Source: Blastochloris tepida
GTDB lineage: Bacteria > Pseudomonadota > Alphaproteobacteria > Rhizobiales > Xanthobacteraceae
Assembly (NCBI RefSeq): GCF_003966715.1
Contig: NZ_AP018907.1
Coordinates: 3,398,001-3,462,000, forward strand
Direction: 5' to 3'
Length of the DNA: 64,000 nt
Part shown: positions 45,951 through 55,417 of the stretch, one piece after another
Layout: each line of letters opens with the position of its first letter
Position numbering within the stretch: the stretch's first letter is position 1
Made by a program: the position numbers and the translations under genes
Notes under the pieces: generated by a model
What the model saw: the letters and a program-made list of their open reading frames with translations, nothing else
Databases searched by the model: none
What the model was told of the DNA's origin: nothing

Positions 45951-47171
45951 ATGAGACGAGTCGTCGTCACCGGAATGGGGATCGTGTCCTCGATCGGCAA
46001 CAATGTGCAGGAGGTCACCGCCTCCCTGCGCGAGGCGCGGTCGGGAATCGTGTTCGCGGAGGAATATGCCAAGCTCGGCTTCCGCTCGCAGGTGCATGGC
46101 GCGCCGACGCTGAATGCCGAGGAGGTGGTCGACCGCCGGGCGATGCGGTTTCACGGCGGCGGCACCGCCTGGAACCACGTGGCGATGGAGCAGGCGATTC
46201 GCGACGCCGGGCTGGAGGAGAACGAGATCTCCCACGAGCGCACCGGCATCGTGATGGGCTCGGGCGGCACCTCGACCAAGACCATCGTCGAGGCCGCCGA
46301 CATCACCCGCACCAAGGGGCCCAAGCGCATCGGACCGTTCGCAGTGCCCAAGGCGATGTCGTCAACCGCCTCGGCGACGCTCGCCACCTGGTTCAAGATC
46401 AAGGGGATCAGCTATTCGATCTCCGCCGCCTGCGCCACCACCAACATCTGCATCGGCAATGCCTATGAGCAGATCAAGTGGGGCAACCAGGACATCGTGT
46501 TTGCCGGCGGCTGCGAGGATCTCGACTGGACGCTGTCGGTGCTGTTCGACGCCATGGGCGCCATGTCGTCGAAGTACAATGACCGGCCGCAGGTCGCCTC
46601 GCGTGCCTACGACGCCAACCGCGACGGCTTCGTCATCTCCGGCGGCGCCGGCGTGCTGGTGCTGGAGGAGCTGGAGCACGCCAAGGCCCGCGGCGCCCGC
46701 ATCTATGGCGAGGTCGCGGGCTACTCTGCAACCTCGGACGGTGCCGACATGGTGGCGCCCTCCGGCGAAGGCGCCGAGCGGGCGATGCGGCTGGCCATCT
46801 CCCAGGTCAAGTGCCCGATCGACTACATCAATCCGCACGCCACCTCGACGCCGATCGGCGACCTCAAGGAAATCGAGGCGCTGCGCGCGGTGTTCGGCGC
46901 CGATAAGTGCCCGCCGATCTCGGCCACCAAGTCGCTGTCGGGGCACTCGCAGGGCGCAACCGGCGTCCACGAGGCGATCTACTCGCTCCTGATGATGAAC
47001 AACGGCTTCATCTGCGAGAGCGCCAACATCGAGGAGATCGATCCCGCCTTCGCCGACATGCCGATCGTTCGGCAGCGCATCGACAATGCCAAGATCGGTT
47101 GCGTGCTCTCCAACGGGTTCGGCTTCGGGGGAACCAACTCGTCCATCATTCTGAAGCGGCTCGATGCCTGA
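45951..47171 (+). CDS. fabB: Beta-ketoacyl-ACP synthase I
   Basis: 406 residues. FabB extends cis-3-decenoyl-ACP and other acyl-ACPs and is needed for unsaturated fatty acids. The thiolase-fold active site has the nucleophile in [20 protein letters not shown] (Cys161), the first histidine in [12 protein letters not shown] and the second in [20 protein letters not shown]. Start [20 protein letters not shown] is standard. It lies 56 bp after fabA and 178 bp before fabI. Confidence 0.97.
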   Translation: MRRVVVTGMGIVSSIGNNVQEVTASLREARSGIVFAEEYAKLGFRSQVHGAPTLNAEEVVDRRAMRFHGGGTAWNHVAMEQAIRDAGLEENEISHERTGIVMGSGGTSTKTIVEAADITRTKGPKRIGPFAVPKAMSSTASATLATWFKIKGISYSISAACATTNICIGNAYEQIKWGNQDIVFAGGCEDLDWTLSVLFDAMGAMSSKYNDRPQVASRAYDANRDGFVISGGAGVLVLEELEHAKARGARIYGEVAGYSATSDGADMVAPSGEGAERAMRLAISQVKCPIDYINPHATSTPIGDLKEIEALRAVFGADKCPPISATKSLSGHSQGATGVHEAIYSLLMMNNGFICESANIEEIDPAFADMPIVRQRIDNAKIGCVLSNGFGFGGTNSSIILKRLDA

Positions 47172-47349
47172 CCGGTCGGCACCACGCGCGCCGGGGCCGC
47201 GTTGGCGCCGGCGGGGCGGGCCGGCCGGCGGACATCGATAGCCGCCGAAAAATCTTTGGACACGGTCAGGACAGACGCTTTCCGTCACGCAGGTGTCGCA
47301 CGCGCGCGGCACCACAGACCGATACGCTCAGCGGGATGGAAGGCAGCAC

Positions 47350-48234
47350 ATGGGAATCGTGGGCATGAACGGGCTCCTGCACGGCAAACGCGGTCTGGTG
47401 ATGGGGGTGGCCAATGATCACTCCATCGCCTGGGGCATCGCCAAGACGCTTGCCGCGCACGGCGCTTCCCTCGCCTTCACCTATCAGGGCGAGGCGCTCG
47501 GCAAGCGGGTGAAGCCGCTTGCCGCCAGCGTCGGCTCCGACGTGGTGCTGCCGTGCGACGTCGAGGACCTCTCGACCGTCGATTCGGTGTTCTCGCAGCT
47601 CGGCGCGCTGTGGGGCAGCCTCGACTTCGTCGTCCACGCCATCGCCTTTTCCGACAAGAGCGAGCTGAAGGGCCGCTACGCCGACACCACGCGCGAGAAT
47701 TTCGTGCGCACCATGGTGATCTCGTGCTTCTCCTTCACCGAGATCGCCAAGCGCGCCGCCGCGCTGATGCCGGCCGGCGGCTCGATCATCACCCTCACCT
47801 ATGGCGGCTCGACCCGGGTGATGCCCAACTACAACGTCATGGGCGTGGCCAAGGCGGCGCTGGAGGCCTCGGTACGCTACCTCGCGGTCGACTACGGGCC
47901 GCGCGGCATCCGCGTCAACGCCATATCGGCCGGCCCGGTCCGCACGCTGGCCGGCGCCGGCATCTCCGATGCCCGGCTGATGTTCAACTACCAGAAGCGC
48001 CACGCGCCGCTGCGCCGCACGGTGACGACCGAGGAGGTCGGCGGCGCCGCGCTCTACCTGCTGTCGGACCTGTCCACCGGCACGACCGGCGAGGTCCATT
48101 TCGTCGATTCCGGCTACAACATCATCTCGATGCCGCACCCCGAGGCGCTCAAGACCGTGGATGCGGCCGAGGAGGCTGCCGAAGCGCGCGAGGCCGCCGA
48201 GGCGAAGGCCGCCGCCGGCCACGCCGCGGAGTGA
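47350..48234 (+). CDS. fabI: Enoyl-ACP reductase (NADH), FabI type
   Basis: 294 residues from the ATG at 47350; earlier in-frame start codons have no support. FabI reduces trans-2-enoyl-ACP, the last step of each elongation cycle, and is the target of triclosan-type inhibitors. It is a short-chain-dehydrogenase-like protein: NAD-binding GVANDHSIAWGIAKTLAAHG, the active-site Tyr/Lys pair in MPNYNVMGVAKAALE (Tyr161, Lys168), and YNIISMPHPE near the end. The C-terminal Glu/Ala-rich tail (EAAEAREAAEAKAAAGHAAE) is a likely coiled-coil or disordered addition. Confidence 0.95.
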   Translation: MGIVGMNGLLHGKRGLVMGVANDHSIAWGIAKTLAAHGASLAFTYQGEALGKRVKPLAASVGSDVVLPCDVEDLSTVDSVFSQLGALWGSLDFVVHAIAFSDKSELKGRYADTTRENFVRTMVISCFSFTEIAKRAAALMPAGGSIITLTYGGSTRVMPNYNVMGVAKAALEASVRYLAVDYGPRGIRVNAISAGPVRTLAGAGISDARLMFNYQKRHAPLRRTVTTEEVGGAALYLLSDLSTGTTGEVHFVDSGYNIISMPHPEALKTVDAAEEAAEAREAAEAKAAAGHAAE

Positions 48235-48252
48235 TGCGGAACCGGGCGATCA

Positions 48253-48330
48253 CGCCGTGATCCCCAAGACGTGATCCCCAAGGATCCAATCCCCAAGGAT
48301 CGGTTCCCCAAGAAGAGACGATCCCCCAGG
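48253..48330. repeat. Tandem ATCCCCAAG repeat after fabI
   Basis: GTGATCCCCAAGACGTGATC, then CCCAAGGATCC, AATCCCCAAGGATCGG and TTCCCCAAGAAG: about four diverged units of the AAGGATCCCC type, directly behind fabI. A GGGCCGC/GCGGCCC hairpin follows at about 48340-48364. Confidence 0.6.
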
Positions 48331-48371
48331 AATCGGAAGAGGGCCGCCCCGGTCGGAGCGGCCCGCTGGTG

Positions 48372-48498
48372 TCATACGGTTTCCGGCTGATCAAGCCGGA
48401 GAACCGTATGCTGTTCGCCGAAAAATCCCTTCCGGATCAAGGATTTTTCGGCGAGATCGTTTCCGGTATCCCGAAGGGATCAACCGGAAACCGTATCA
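48372..48498. repeat. R1 repeat, full copy, tip supplies the ridA stop codon
   Basis: Starts TCATACGGTTTCCGGCTGAT and ends CAACCGGAAACCGTATCA. The inner hairpin GCCGAAAAATCC with GGATTTTTCGGC is identical to the copy at 30505. On the minus strand the right end begins TGATACGGTTTCCGG; its first three bases are the ridA stop codon. Confidence 0.88.
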
Positions 48499-48846
48499 AA
48501 CCGCCGCGATCACCGCGATCTCGACGAGATAGTCTGGCGTCACCAGCTTCGCTTCCACGGTGGCGCGCGAGGGCGTGTTGCCCTGTGCCACCCACGGCTC
48601 CCAGGCCGCGTTCATCTCGGCAAACGTCTTGATGTCGGCGAGATAGATGGTCGCCATCAGGATCCGGGTCTTGTCGGTGCCGGCGGCGGCCAGCAGCCGG
48701 TCGATCTGGCCGAGGATCTGCGCCGTCTGCTCGGTCACGCTCTTGCCCTTGGGGTCGTCGGCCACTTGGCCGGCGAGATAGACCGTGCCGCCGTGGACCA
48801 CGGCCTGGCTCATGCGCGGCCCCATGTCGATGCGGGTGATGCTCAT
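48496..48846 (-). CDS. RidA-family protein
   Basis: 116 residues from the ATG at 48846. RidA/YjgF/UK114 proteins hydrolyse reactive enamine/imine intermediates released by pyridoxal-phosphate enzymes. The motif GGTVYLAGQVADDPKGKSVT and the conserved Arg-containing TRILMATIYLADIKTFAEMN fit; the catalytic Arg of RidA (position about 105 in E. coli) falls in the TPSRATVEAKLVTPDYLVEI region (Arg about 97). It is the last gene of epmA-epmB-ridA. Its stop codon is in an R1 tip. Confidence 0.88.
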   Translation of the reverse strand: MSITRIDMGPRMSQAVVHGGTVYLAGQVADDPKGKSVTEQTAQILGQIDRLLAAAGTDKTRILMATIYLADIKTFAEMNAAWEPWVAQGNTPSRATVEAKLVTPDYLVEIAVIAAV

Positions 48847-48865
48847 CAGTGTCTCCAATTGAGGG

Positions 48866-49924
48866 TCAGGGAGTGGGCGGGTAAGCGTGCCGGCAACCGG
48901 CAGCGTCGTCGATCTCGCCGTGGCGGCCGTCCTCGGCGAGCCAGGCGACGTAATCGGGGCTCACCGGCACCTTGCCGAAGCCGCCGGGCAGGTCGAGCAC
49001 GTAGGTGGGCTGGGCGAGGCCGGAGGCGGTCCTGCGCAGCGCGCGCACCAGTTCCCGGCCGGTGGCGAGGCTGGTGCGGTGATGCGCCGTGCCGGGCGCC
49101 AGATCGGCATGGTGCAGGTAATAGGGCTTGATGCGGGTCTCGACCAAGGCCCGCATCAGCGCCGCCAGCACGTCGGGATCGTCATTGATGCCGGCGAGCA
49201 GCACGCTCTGCGACAGCATCGGAATGCCGGCATCGACCAGCCGAGCGCAGGCGGCGCGCGCCGCCGGGGACAGCTCGCGCGCATGGTTGGCGTGCAGCAC
49301 GACCCAGGTGGCCTGGTTCGGGCTTTTCAGCGCCGCCACGAAATCGGCGGTGACGCGCTCGGGCGCCACCACCGGCACGCGGGTATGCCAGCGCAGCACC
49401 TTGACGTGGGCGATTGCCGCCAGCCGCTCAACCACCTCGGCGGCGCGGCGGGCCGAGACCATGAACGGATCGCCGCCGGTGAACACCACCTCCCATATGT
49501 CGGGGTGCCCGGCGATATAGGCGAGTGCGGCGTCCAGCGCCTCCGGCGTCAGGGCGCCCGCCCCAGGCCCGACCATCTCGCGCCGGAAGCAGAACCGGCA
49601 ATAGACCGGGCAGGCATTGACCAGCTTCAGCAGCACCCGGTCGGGGTGGCGGTGGACGAGGCCGGGGAGCGGGCTGAAGGCGTCATCGCCGATCGGATCG
49701 GCGCGCTCGGCCGGGCCGCGGTCGAACTCGCGCGGATCGGGCACGAACTGCCGGGCGATCGGGTCGGCGGGGTCGGCCGCATCGATCAGCGCAGCCACCG
49801 CCGGGGTGATCGACACCGCATAGCGCGCCGCGACGCGGGCGATCGCCTCGCGCCGGCCGGGCGGCACGAGGCCCGCGGCAACGAGGTCCTCGGCCGAGGT
49901 CAGGGCTTTGGCGGGTTCGCTCAT
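48866..49924 (-). CDS. epmB: EF-P beta-lysylation protein EpmB (radical SAM lysine 2,3-aminomutase)
   Basis: 352 residues. Radical SAM enzyme of the KamA family with the three cluster cysteines in NACPVYCRFCFR (Cys105, Cys109, Cys112). EpmB changes (S)-alpha-lysine to (R)-beta-lysine, which EpmA then attaches to EF-P. No KamA C-terminal zinc domain is obvious. It lies 9 bp after epmA on the minus strand and efp is divergent beyond epmA, which supports EpmB over a catabolic aminomutase. PLP-binding lysine is expected near PTYVLDLPGGFGKVP. Confidence 0.92.
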   Translation of the reverse strand: MSEPAKALTSAEDLVAAGLVPPGRREAIARVAARYAVSITPAVAALIDAADPADPIARQFVPDPREFDRGPAERADPIGDDAFSPLPGLVHRHPDRVLLKLVNACPVYCRFCFRREMVGPGAGALTPEALDAALAYIAGHPDIWEVVFTGGDPFMVSARRAAEVVERLAAIAHVKVLRWHTRVPVVAPERVTADFVAALKSPNQATWVVLHANHARELSPAARAACARLVDAGIPMLSQSVLLAGINDDPDVLAALMRALVETRIKPYYLHHADLAPGTAHHRTSLATGRELVRALRRTASGLAQPTYVLDLPGGFGKVPVSPDYVAWLAEDGRHGEIDDAAGCRHAYPPTP

Positions 49925-49933
49925 CCGGCTCGT

Positions 49934-50995
49934 TTACCCGCTTTCCCCGGCGAACACATCGGCCACCGGCGCCCACATCACCTGCTCGATGTGCGGCGCC
50001 CCGGTCGCCAGCATCACCAGCCGGTCGAGCCCGAGCGCGATGCCGGCCGCCTCCGGCATGAGCGCCAGCGCGGCGAGGAAATCCTCGTCGATCGGCACGC
50101 GCGTGCCGTAGATCCGTTCCTTCTCGGCCATCGCCTCGCGGAAACGCCGGCGCTGCTCGGCCGGGTCGGTCAGCTCGCCGAAGGCGTTGGCGAGCTCCAC
50201 CCCGCAGACATAGAGCTCGAAGCGCTCGGCAAGGCGCGGGTCGGCCGGCTTGGGCCGGGCCAGCGCCGCCTCGGGCAGCGGATAGTCGACGAGCAGGGTG
50301 GCGCGGCCGAAGCCGAGATGCGGCTCGATGCGCTCGGCCATGACGCGGGTGAAGACGTCCGACCATGTGTCGTCGGCGGCGACCCGCACCCCGGCGAGTT
50401 CGGCCGCAGCGGCGAGCGCCTCGCGGTTGCCCTCGCTGCCGTCGAGCGTGGCGAGGAGGTCGATGCCGGCGAAATGCGCGAATGCATCAGCAACCGCGAG
50501 CCGCTCGGGCGCGGCGAACGGGTCGGCGCTGGCGCCGCGCCAGATGAGACGTTCGGCACCGGCCGCCTGCGCCGCCACCGCCAGCAGCGCCGCGCAGTCC
50601 GCCATCAGCGTCTCGTAGCCCTCTCCGGCGCGATACCATTCGAGCATGGTGAACTCGGGATGGTGCAGCGCCGTGCGCTCACGGTTGCGGAACACCCGGG
50701 CGAGCGTGAAGAGCCGCGTCTCGCCAGCCGCCAGCAGCTTCTTGCAGGCGAATTCCGGCGAGGTGTGGAGGTGGAGCGGCGCCCGCCGCCCGTCGGTGGC
50801 GGCGATCTCGGTGGCGAAGGCGTGCAGGTGCAGCTCGTTGCCGGGCGAGACCTGCAGCGCCGGGGTCTCGACCTCGACGAAATCCTGCCCGGCGAACCAC
50901 GCCCGGAGCGCAGCGATGATGCGGTTGCGGCCAAGCAGGACCGGCCGGCGATCGGCATGGCGGCGGGGATCCCACCAGCGGGAAGGAGTGGACAT
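49934..50995 (-). CDS. epmA: EF-P lysyl-lysine ligase EpmA (class II LysRS-like, GenX/PoxA)
   Basis: 353 residues. It is homologous to the catalytic domain of class II lysyl-tRNA synthetase without the anticodon-binding domain. Motif 2 is RVFRNRERTALHHPEFTMLE and motif 3 GIALGLDRLVMLATGAP. EpmA ligates beta-lysine to a lysine of EF-P, which it recognises instead of tRNA. It precedes epmB by nine bases and diverges from efp, with only 98 bp between their starts. Confidence 0.95.
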   Translation of the reverse strand: MSTPSRWWDPRRHADRRPVLLGRNRIIAALRAWFAGQDFVEVETPALQVSPGNELHLHAFATEIAATDGRRAPLHLHTSPEFACKKLLAAGETRLFTLARVFRNRERTALHHPEFTMLEWYRAGEGYETLMADCAALLAVAAQAAGAERLIWRGASADPFAAPERLAVADAFAHFAGIDLLATLDGSEGNREALAAAAELAGVRVAADDTWSDVFTRVMAERIEPHLGFGRATLLVDYPLPEAALARPKPADPRLAERFELYVCGVELANAFGELTDPAEQRRRFREAMAEKERIYGTRVPIDEDFLAALALMPEAAGIALGLDRLVMLATGAPHIEQVMWAPVADVFAGESG

Positions 50996-51093
50996 TGCGC
51001 GCGACCTCGGGCAGATGAAGCCCGGCCCCTATCATATCCAGCCGCGCTGCGCCGCTTTCGAAGCCGCGCCGGTGCGCAGCCCGAGGAATTCCC

Positions 51094-51660
51094 GTGAGAG
51101 TCATCGCCAGTTCCGTCCGCAAGGGCAACATTCTCGAAATCGACGGCAAGCTTTATGCCGTGATCTCCGCCGAGAGCTTCTTTCCCGGCAAGGGCACGCC
51201 GACGACCCAGATCGACATGCGCCGGATCAGCGACGGGGTGAAGACCACCCAGCGCTACAAGACCACCGAGCAGGTCGAGCGCGCCCATGTCGAGGATCGT
51301 CCCTATACCTTCCTCTACGAGGACGGCGACGGCTTCCACTTTATGAACAAGGAGACCTACGACCAGATCGCGGTCTCCAAGGACGTGATCGGCGACCAGT
51401 CGGTCTATCTCCAGCCGGAGATGGAGTGCATGCTGTCGGTGTTCGAGGGCAATGCGGTGGCGATCGACCTGCCCCAGCGCGTGACGTTGGAGGTCGTCGA
51501 GACCCAGGCGGTGGTGAAGGGTCAGACCGCGTCCTCGTCCTACAAGCCGGCGATCCTCTCCAACGGCGTCAAGACCCTGGTGCCGCCGCACATCGAAGCC
51601 GGCACCCGCATCGTGGTGATGACCGCCGACGGCGCCTACTGCGAGCGCGCCAAGGACTGA
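51094..51660 (+). CDS. efp: Translation elongation factor P
   Basis: 188 residues from a GTG start with GAGGA upstream. EF-P relieves ribosome stalling at poly-proline stretches. Domain I carries the loop [18 protein letters not shown]; Lys33 in PGKGTP is the expected EpmA modification site. The KOW-like domain and two OB-fold domains follow; the ending [20 protein letters not shown] with the final ERAKD is standard. It is convergent with hisE. The stop codon begins TGATACGGTTTCCGG, an R1 tip. Confidence 0.97.
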   Translation: MRVIASSVRKGNILEIDGKLYAVISAESFFPGKGTPTTQIDMRRISDGVKTTQRYKTTEQVERAHVEDRPYTFLYEDGDGFHFMNKETYDQIAVSKDVIGDQSVYLQPEMECMLSVFEGNAVAIDLPQRVTLEVVETQAVVKGQTASSSYKPAILSNGVKTLVPPHIEAGTRIVVMTADGAYCERAKD

Positions 51661-51685
51661 TACGGTTTCCGGCGGGTGCCGCCGC
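51658..51685. repeat. R1 tip at the efp stop codon
   Basis: TGATACGGTTTCCGGC follows directly from the efp stop codon; the rest is a rearranged remnant (GGGTGCCGCCGCGCGACG, then TTTTCCGGC), so only the tip is intact. It lies between the convergent efp and hisE. Confidence 0.7.
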
Positions 51686-51699
51686 GCGACGTTTTCCGG

Positions 51700-52092
51700 C
51701 TATCCCGCCCGCACCGGGCGGGATTTGCGGCGCGGCGCCGGGGTCGCCTTGGAAAGGGCCTTCGCGCCGGATTTGGACGGGGACTTGGGCAGCTTCTCGG
51801 CGATGCCCATCGCCTGCTCGCGCCGGGTCATCTCCGACCATACGTCCTTCGGGGTGATGCCGGCGTCGGCCCACATCACCACGAGGTTGTACATCAGGTC
51901 GGCGCTCTCGCGGATCACCGCCTCGCGGTTCTCCAGCACCGCCTCGAAGCTGACCTCGGCCGCCTCCTCCACCACCTTCTTGGCGATCTTGATGCGCCCG
52001 CTGTTGAGCAGCTTGGCCGTGCGCGAACGGCCGTTGCCGCCCGCCTGCGCGGCACGGACGGCCTGGAAGAGGCGATCGATTGAATCGGCCAT
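51700..52092 (-). CDS. hisE: Phosphoribosyl-ATP pyrophosphohydrolase
   Basis: 130 residues from the ATG at 52092; a TTG eight codons upstream would add eight residues. HisE converts phosphoribosyl-ATP to phosphoribosyl-AMP (second step of histidine synthesis). The MazG-like fold shows VVEEAAEVSFEAVLENREAV and RESADLMYNLVVMWADAGIT with the metal-binding acidic residues. The C-terminus has a basic Lys/Ser/Pro tail (about 30 residues) longer than usual. hisE stands alone, away from other his genes. Confidence 0.93.
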   Translation of the reverse strand: MADSIDRLFQAVRAAQAGGNGRSRTAKLLNSGRIKIAKKVVEEAAEVSFEAVLENREAVIRESADLMYNLVVMWADAGITPKDVWSEMTRREQAMGIAEKLPKSPSKSGAKALSKATPAPRRKSRPVRAG

Positions 52093-52318
52093 GCGCGGGC
52101 GAATCTGAGCGGACAAGACGAAGCCTGAGAGAACGGTCCGGCCGGCGGGCTGTCAACACGCTTGCGGCCGGCGACAGTCCCTGTCGGGTGATCGCCGGGT
52201 GTTGCCACTCCGGGTCTTGCCCTGATGGACCTTGCCACCGCCGCCGGCAGGGTCACATTGATAGAAACCAGCCGGCAGCGACCCGCCGGCTGTCCCGCCT
52301 GCCCAACCGGCCTCCCCG

Positions 52319-54106
52319 ATGAACCTGATCCGTCTCTACGGCCGCACCATTTCCGCGCTCGGCCCCGAGCTGCGGCTCGGCATCATTCTCACCGGCGCCA
52401 ATCTGGCGCTGGCCTGCGCCCAGTTCGCCGAGCCGATCCTCTATGGCCGCATCATCGACACGCTGATCGGCGCCCAGAGCGCCGGCCGGCCGCCGGCCTT
52501 CGCCGACATCACGCCGTGGCTTCTGGCCTGGGCCGGCTTCGCGCTGTTCACGGTGGTGGCGGGCGTCCTGATCGCGCTGCATGCCGACCGCCTCGCCCAC
52601 CGCCGCCGGCTCGGCATCGTCACCACCTATTTCGAGCACGTGCTGCAACTGCCGCTCGCCTATCACGGCGCCACCCATTCCGGCCGGCTGATGAAGGTCA
52701 TGCTGGAGGGCGCTGACACGCTGTGGAGCCTGTGGCTGTCGTTCTTCCGCGAGACCTTCGCGGCCATGGCCGCGCTTATCGTGATGATGCCGGTGGCGCT
52801 GTGGATGAACTGGCGGCTGGCGTCGCTGCTGATCGGGCTGGCGGTGCTGTTCTCGGCCCTCACCTCCTATGTGATGCGCAAGACCGAGGGCATGCAGGCG
52901 GTGGTCGAGGATTTTCATTCCGACCTCGCCGAGCGCGCCTCCGACACGCTCGGCAATGTCGCGCTGGTGCAGTCCTTCACCCGCATCGAGGCCGAGGTGC
53001 GCGGCCTGCGCGACGTCGCCGCCAACGTGCTGCGCGCCCAGATGCCGGTGCTGTCGTGGTGGGCGGTGGTGTCGGTGGCCACCCGCGCCTCGACCACGCT
53101 CACAGTGCTCGCCATCTTCCTGTTCGGCACATGGCTGCATCTGCAGGGGCTGACCTCGATCGGCGAGATCGTCACCTTCGTCAATTTCGCCGGCATGCTG
53201 ATCGGGCGGCTCGAACAATCGGTGAGCTTCGTCAACCACATGGTGATGGACGCACCGCAGCTTCGGCAGTTCTTCGAGGTGATGGACACCGCTCCCGCGG
53301 TGCGCGACCGCCCCGGCGCCCGCGCGCTCGAGAAGCCGAAAGGCGCGGTCGCCTTCCACGACGTGTCGTTCTCCTATGACGGCAAGCGCCCGGCGCTGGC
53401 CGACGTCAGCTTCTCGGCCGAGCCCGGCGAGACCGTCGCCCTGGTCGGCTCGACCGGCGCCGGCAAGTCGACGGCGCTCGCTCTGCTCCACCGCGCCTAC
53501 GACCCGCAGTCGGGCGCCATCACCATCGACGGCATCGACATCCGCGACATCACGCTGGCGTCGCTGCGCCATTCCATCGGCGTGGTGTTCCAGGAGGCGC
53601 TGCTGTTCAACCGGACGATCCGCGAGAACCTGCTGGCCGGCAAGGCGGACGCCACCGAGGAGGAAATCCGCATCGCCTGCGAGCGCGCCCAGGCCGCCGA
53701 GTTCATCGGCCGCCAGAGCGAGGGCCTCGATTCGATCGCTGGCGAGCGTGGCCGCGCGCTGTCCGGCGGCGAGCGCCAGCGCCTCGCCATCGCCCGCGCG
53801 CTGCTGAAGGATCCGCCGATCCTGATCCTCGACGAGGCGACCTCGGCGCTCGATGCCGCCACCGAGCACAAGGTGCAGCTGGCGCTCGATGAGGTGATGC
53901 GCGGCCGCACCACCTTCGTCATCGCCCACCGGCTTGCCACGGTGCGCAATGCCGACCGCATCCTGGTGTTCGAGGGCGGGCGCATCGTCGAGGCCGGCAG
54001 CTTCGACGAGCTGGTGCGGCTCGGCGGCCGGTTCGCGGCGCTGGCCAAGGCGCAGTTCATGGTGCCGGGTGAGCCGATCGACCTCCGCCCGCCGGTGGAG
54101 ACTTGA
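52319..54106 (+). CDS. ndvA: Type I ABC exporter, NdvA/ChvA-like beta-glucan exporter
   Basis: 595 residues, matching the length of NdvA/ChvA, which export cyclic beta-1,2-glucan in Rhizobiales. The membrane domain has six helices (about 21-320), beginning with [18 protein letters not shown] (34-51), as in NdvA. The ATPase has Walker [10 protein letters not shown] (377-385), signature LSGGERQR and Walker [13 protein letters not shown]. The assignment rests on that family pattern; the glucan synthase is not in the window. The stop codon begins TGATACTGTTTCCGG, an R1 tip. Confidence 0.85.
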   Translation: MNLIRLYGRTISALGPELRLGIILTGANLALACAQFAEPILYGRIIDTLIGAQSAGRPPAFADITPWLLAWAGFALFTVVAGVLIALHADRLAHRRRLGIVTTYFEHVLQLPLAYHGATHSGRLMKVMLEGADTLWSLWLSFFRETFAAMAALIVMMPVALWMNWRLASLLIGLAVLFSALTSYVMRKTEGMQAVVEDFHSDLAERASDTLGNVALVQSFTRIEAEVRGLRDVAANVLRAQMPVLSWWAVVSVATRASTTLTVLAIFLFGTWLHLQGLTSIGEIVTFVNFAGMLIGRLEQSVSFVNHMVMDAPQLRQFFEVMDTAPAVRDRPGARALEKPKGAVAFHDVSFSYDGKRPALADVSFSAEPGETVALVGSTGAGKSTALALLHRAYDPQSGAITIDGIDIRDITLASLRHSIGVVFQEALLFNRTIRENLLAGKADATEEEIRIACERAQAAEFIGRQSEGLDSIAGERGRALSGGERQRLAIARALLKDPPILILDEATSALDAATEHKVQLALDEVMRGRTTFVIAHRLATVRNADRILVFEGGRIVEAGSFDELVRLGGRFAALAKAQFMVPGEPIDLRPPVET

Positions 54107-54160
54107 TACTGTTTCCGGTTGATCCCTTCGGGATCGAAGGAAACGGATTCCGGCAGACCT
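54104..54160. repeat. R1 tip module after ndvA
   Basis: TGATACTGTTTCCGGTTG, then ATCCCTTCGGGATCGAAGGA, then AACGGATTCCGG. The first TGA is the ndvA stop codon. This is the module with the ATCCCTTCGGGAT inner hairpin, without the larger central part of R1. Confidence 0.75.
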
Positions 54161-54301
54161 CTCGCATCGATCCAGGCAATATCCGTTCACCATGCCGGAG
54201 GGTTGCCGCAGCCGGCGCTGCACCCCGGCAAGGCCTTGCGGGTTTGGTCACCATTGCACCGGCACTGTGCCGTTGCGGGACCCCGAACGCGGAAGGATCG
54301 G

Positions 54302-55342
54302 ATGACGGCAACCTACACGGCGACCGGCGGGCACGACGGACGGGTCGATTGGGTCGACTACGCCAAGGGTTTTTGCATCGTCTTCGTGGTGATGATGCAC
54401 GCCACCTATGGCGTCGAGGCCGCGCTCGGCCAGCAGGGCTTCATGCACCCGCTCGTCGAGTTCATGACGCCGTTCCGCATCCCGGACTTCTTCCTGCTGT
54501 CGGGCCTGTTCGTCGGGCGGGTGATCGACCGCGACCTGCGGACCTATCTCGACCGCAAGGTGGTGCACTTCGTCTATTTCCTGCTGCTGTGGAGCGCGAT
54601 CATCTTCCTGGTGAAGGGGCTGCTGTTCGGCGACGCCTCACTGAGGGAGCTGCCGATGGCGCTGGCGATGGCGTTCATCGAGCCGTTCGGCACCTTGTGG
54701 TTCATCCACATGCTGCCGATCTTCTTCATCGTCGCCCGCCTCACCCGCCGGCTGCCCATGCCGCTGGTGCTGGGGGTGGCGGCGGTATTGGAGATCGCCC
54801 ACATCGACACCGGCTATTTTGTGGTCGACCAGTTCTGCGCCCGCATCGTCTATTTCCTCGCCGGCTACTATGCCTGCCGCCAGGTGTTCCAGCTTGCCGC
54901 CTGGGCGCAGGGCCATGTCCGCCTCGCTCTGGCCGGGCTCGCGGCCTGGGCGGTGATGGAGGCATTGGCCGTCCATTTCGGCATCTCGGCGCTGCCGGTG
55001 GTGTCGCTCGTGCTCGGCATGGCCGGGGCGATGGCGGTGGTCGCGGCCTCGGCGTTGATGGCCGGGCGCGACGTGTTCGCACCCTTGCGCTATTGCGGCC
55101 GCAACACGCTGGTCATCTATCTCGCCTTCTTCCTGTTCATGGCCACCAGTCGCGTGGCGCTGATCAAGCTCGGCCTCGTCACCGATGCCGGCTGGCTGTC
55201 GGTCATCGTCACGCTGATCGCCGTCACCGGACCGCTGCTGCTGCACCTGGCGGTGAAGAACACCCCGGCGCGCTATCTGTTCGTGCGGCCGGAGGCGTTC
55301 AAGCTGGTGCCGGGCCGGCCGAAGCTGCAGCCGGCGGAATAG
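54302..55342 (+). CDS. Acyltransferase 3-family membrane protein
   Basis: 346 residues from the ATG at 54302; the long in-frame stretch upstream overlaps the R1 repeat and is not coding. About ten membrane segments, with the family start WVDYAKGFCIVFVVMMHATY (about 17-36), in which His34 is the likely catalytic histidine. The next hydrophilic motif is FRIPDFFLLSGLFVGR, also typical. Members O-acetylate sugars or lipids of the cell surface. It may act on glucans exported by the adjacent transporter, but that is only context. Confidence 0.85.
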   Translation: MTATYTATGGHDGRVDWVDYAKGFCIVFVVMMHATYGVEAALGQQGFMHPLVEFMTPFRIPDFFLLSGLFVGRVIDRDLRTYLDRKVVHFVYFLLLWSAIIFLVKGLLFGDASLRELPMALAMAFIEPFGTLWFIHMLPIFFIVARLTRRLPMPLVLGVAAVLEIAHIDTGYFVVDQFCARIVYFLAGYYACRQVFQLAAWAQGHVRLALAGLAAWAVMEALAVHFGISALPVVSLVLGMAGAMAVVAASALMAGRDVFAPLRYCGRNTLVIYLAFFLFMATSRVALIKLGLVTDAGWLSVIVTLIAVTGPLLLHLAVKNTPARYLFVRPEAFKLVPGRPKLQPAE

Positions 55343-55417
55343 GGCAGCGCTCCGGGACTGGCCAGGAGCGTCTCGGGGTCTATGATCCGGCACCAAGAGT
55401 GAGATCCGGATCGTCTG

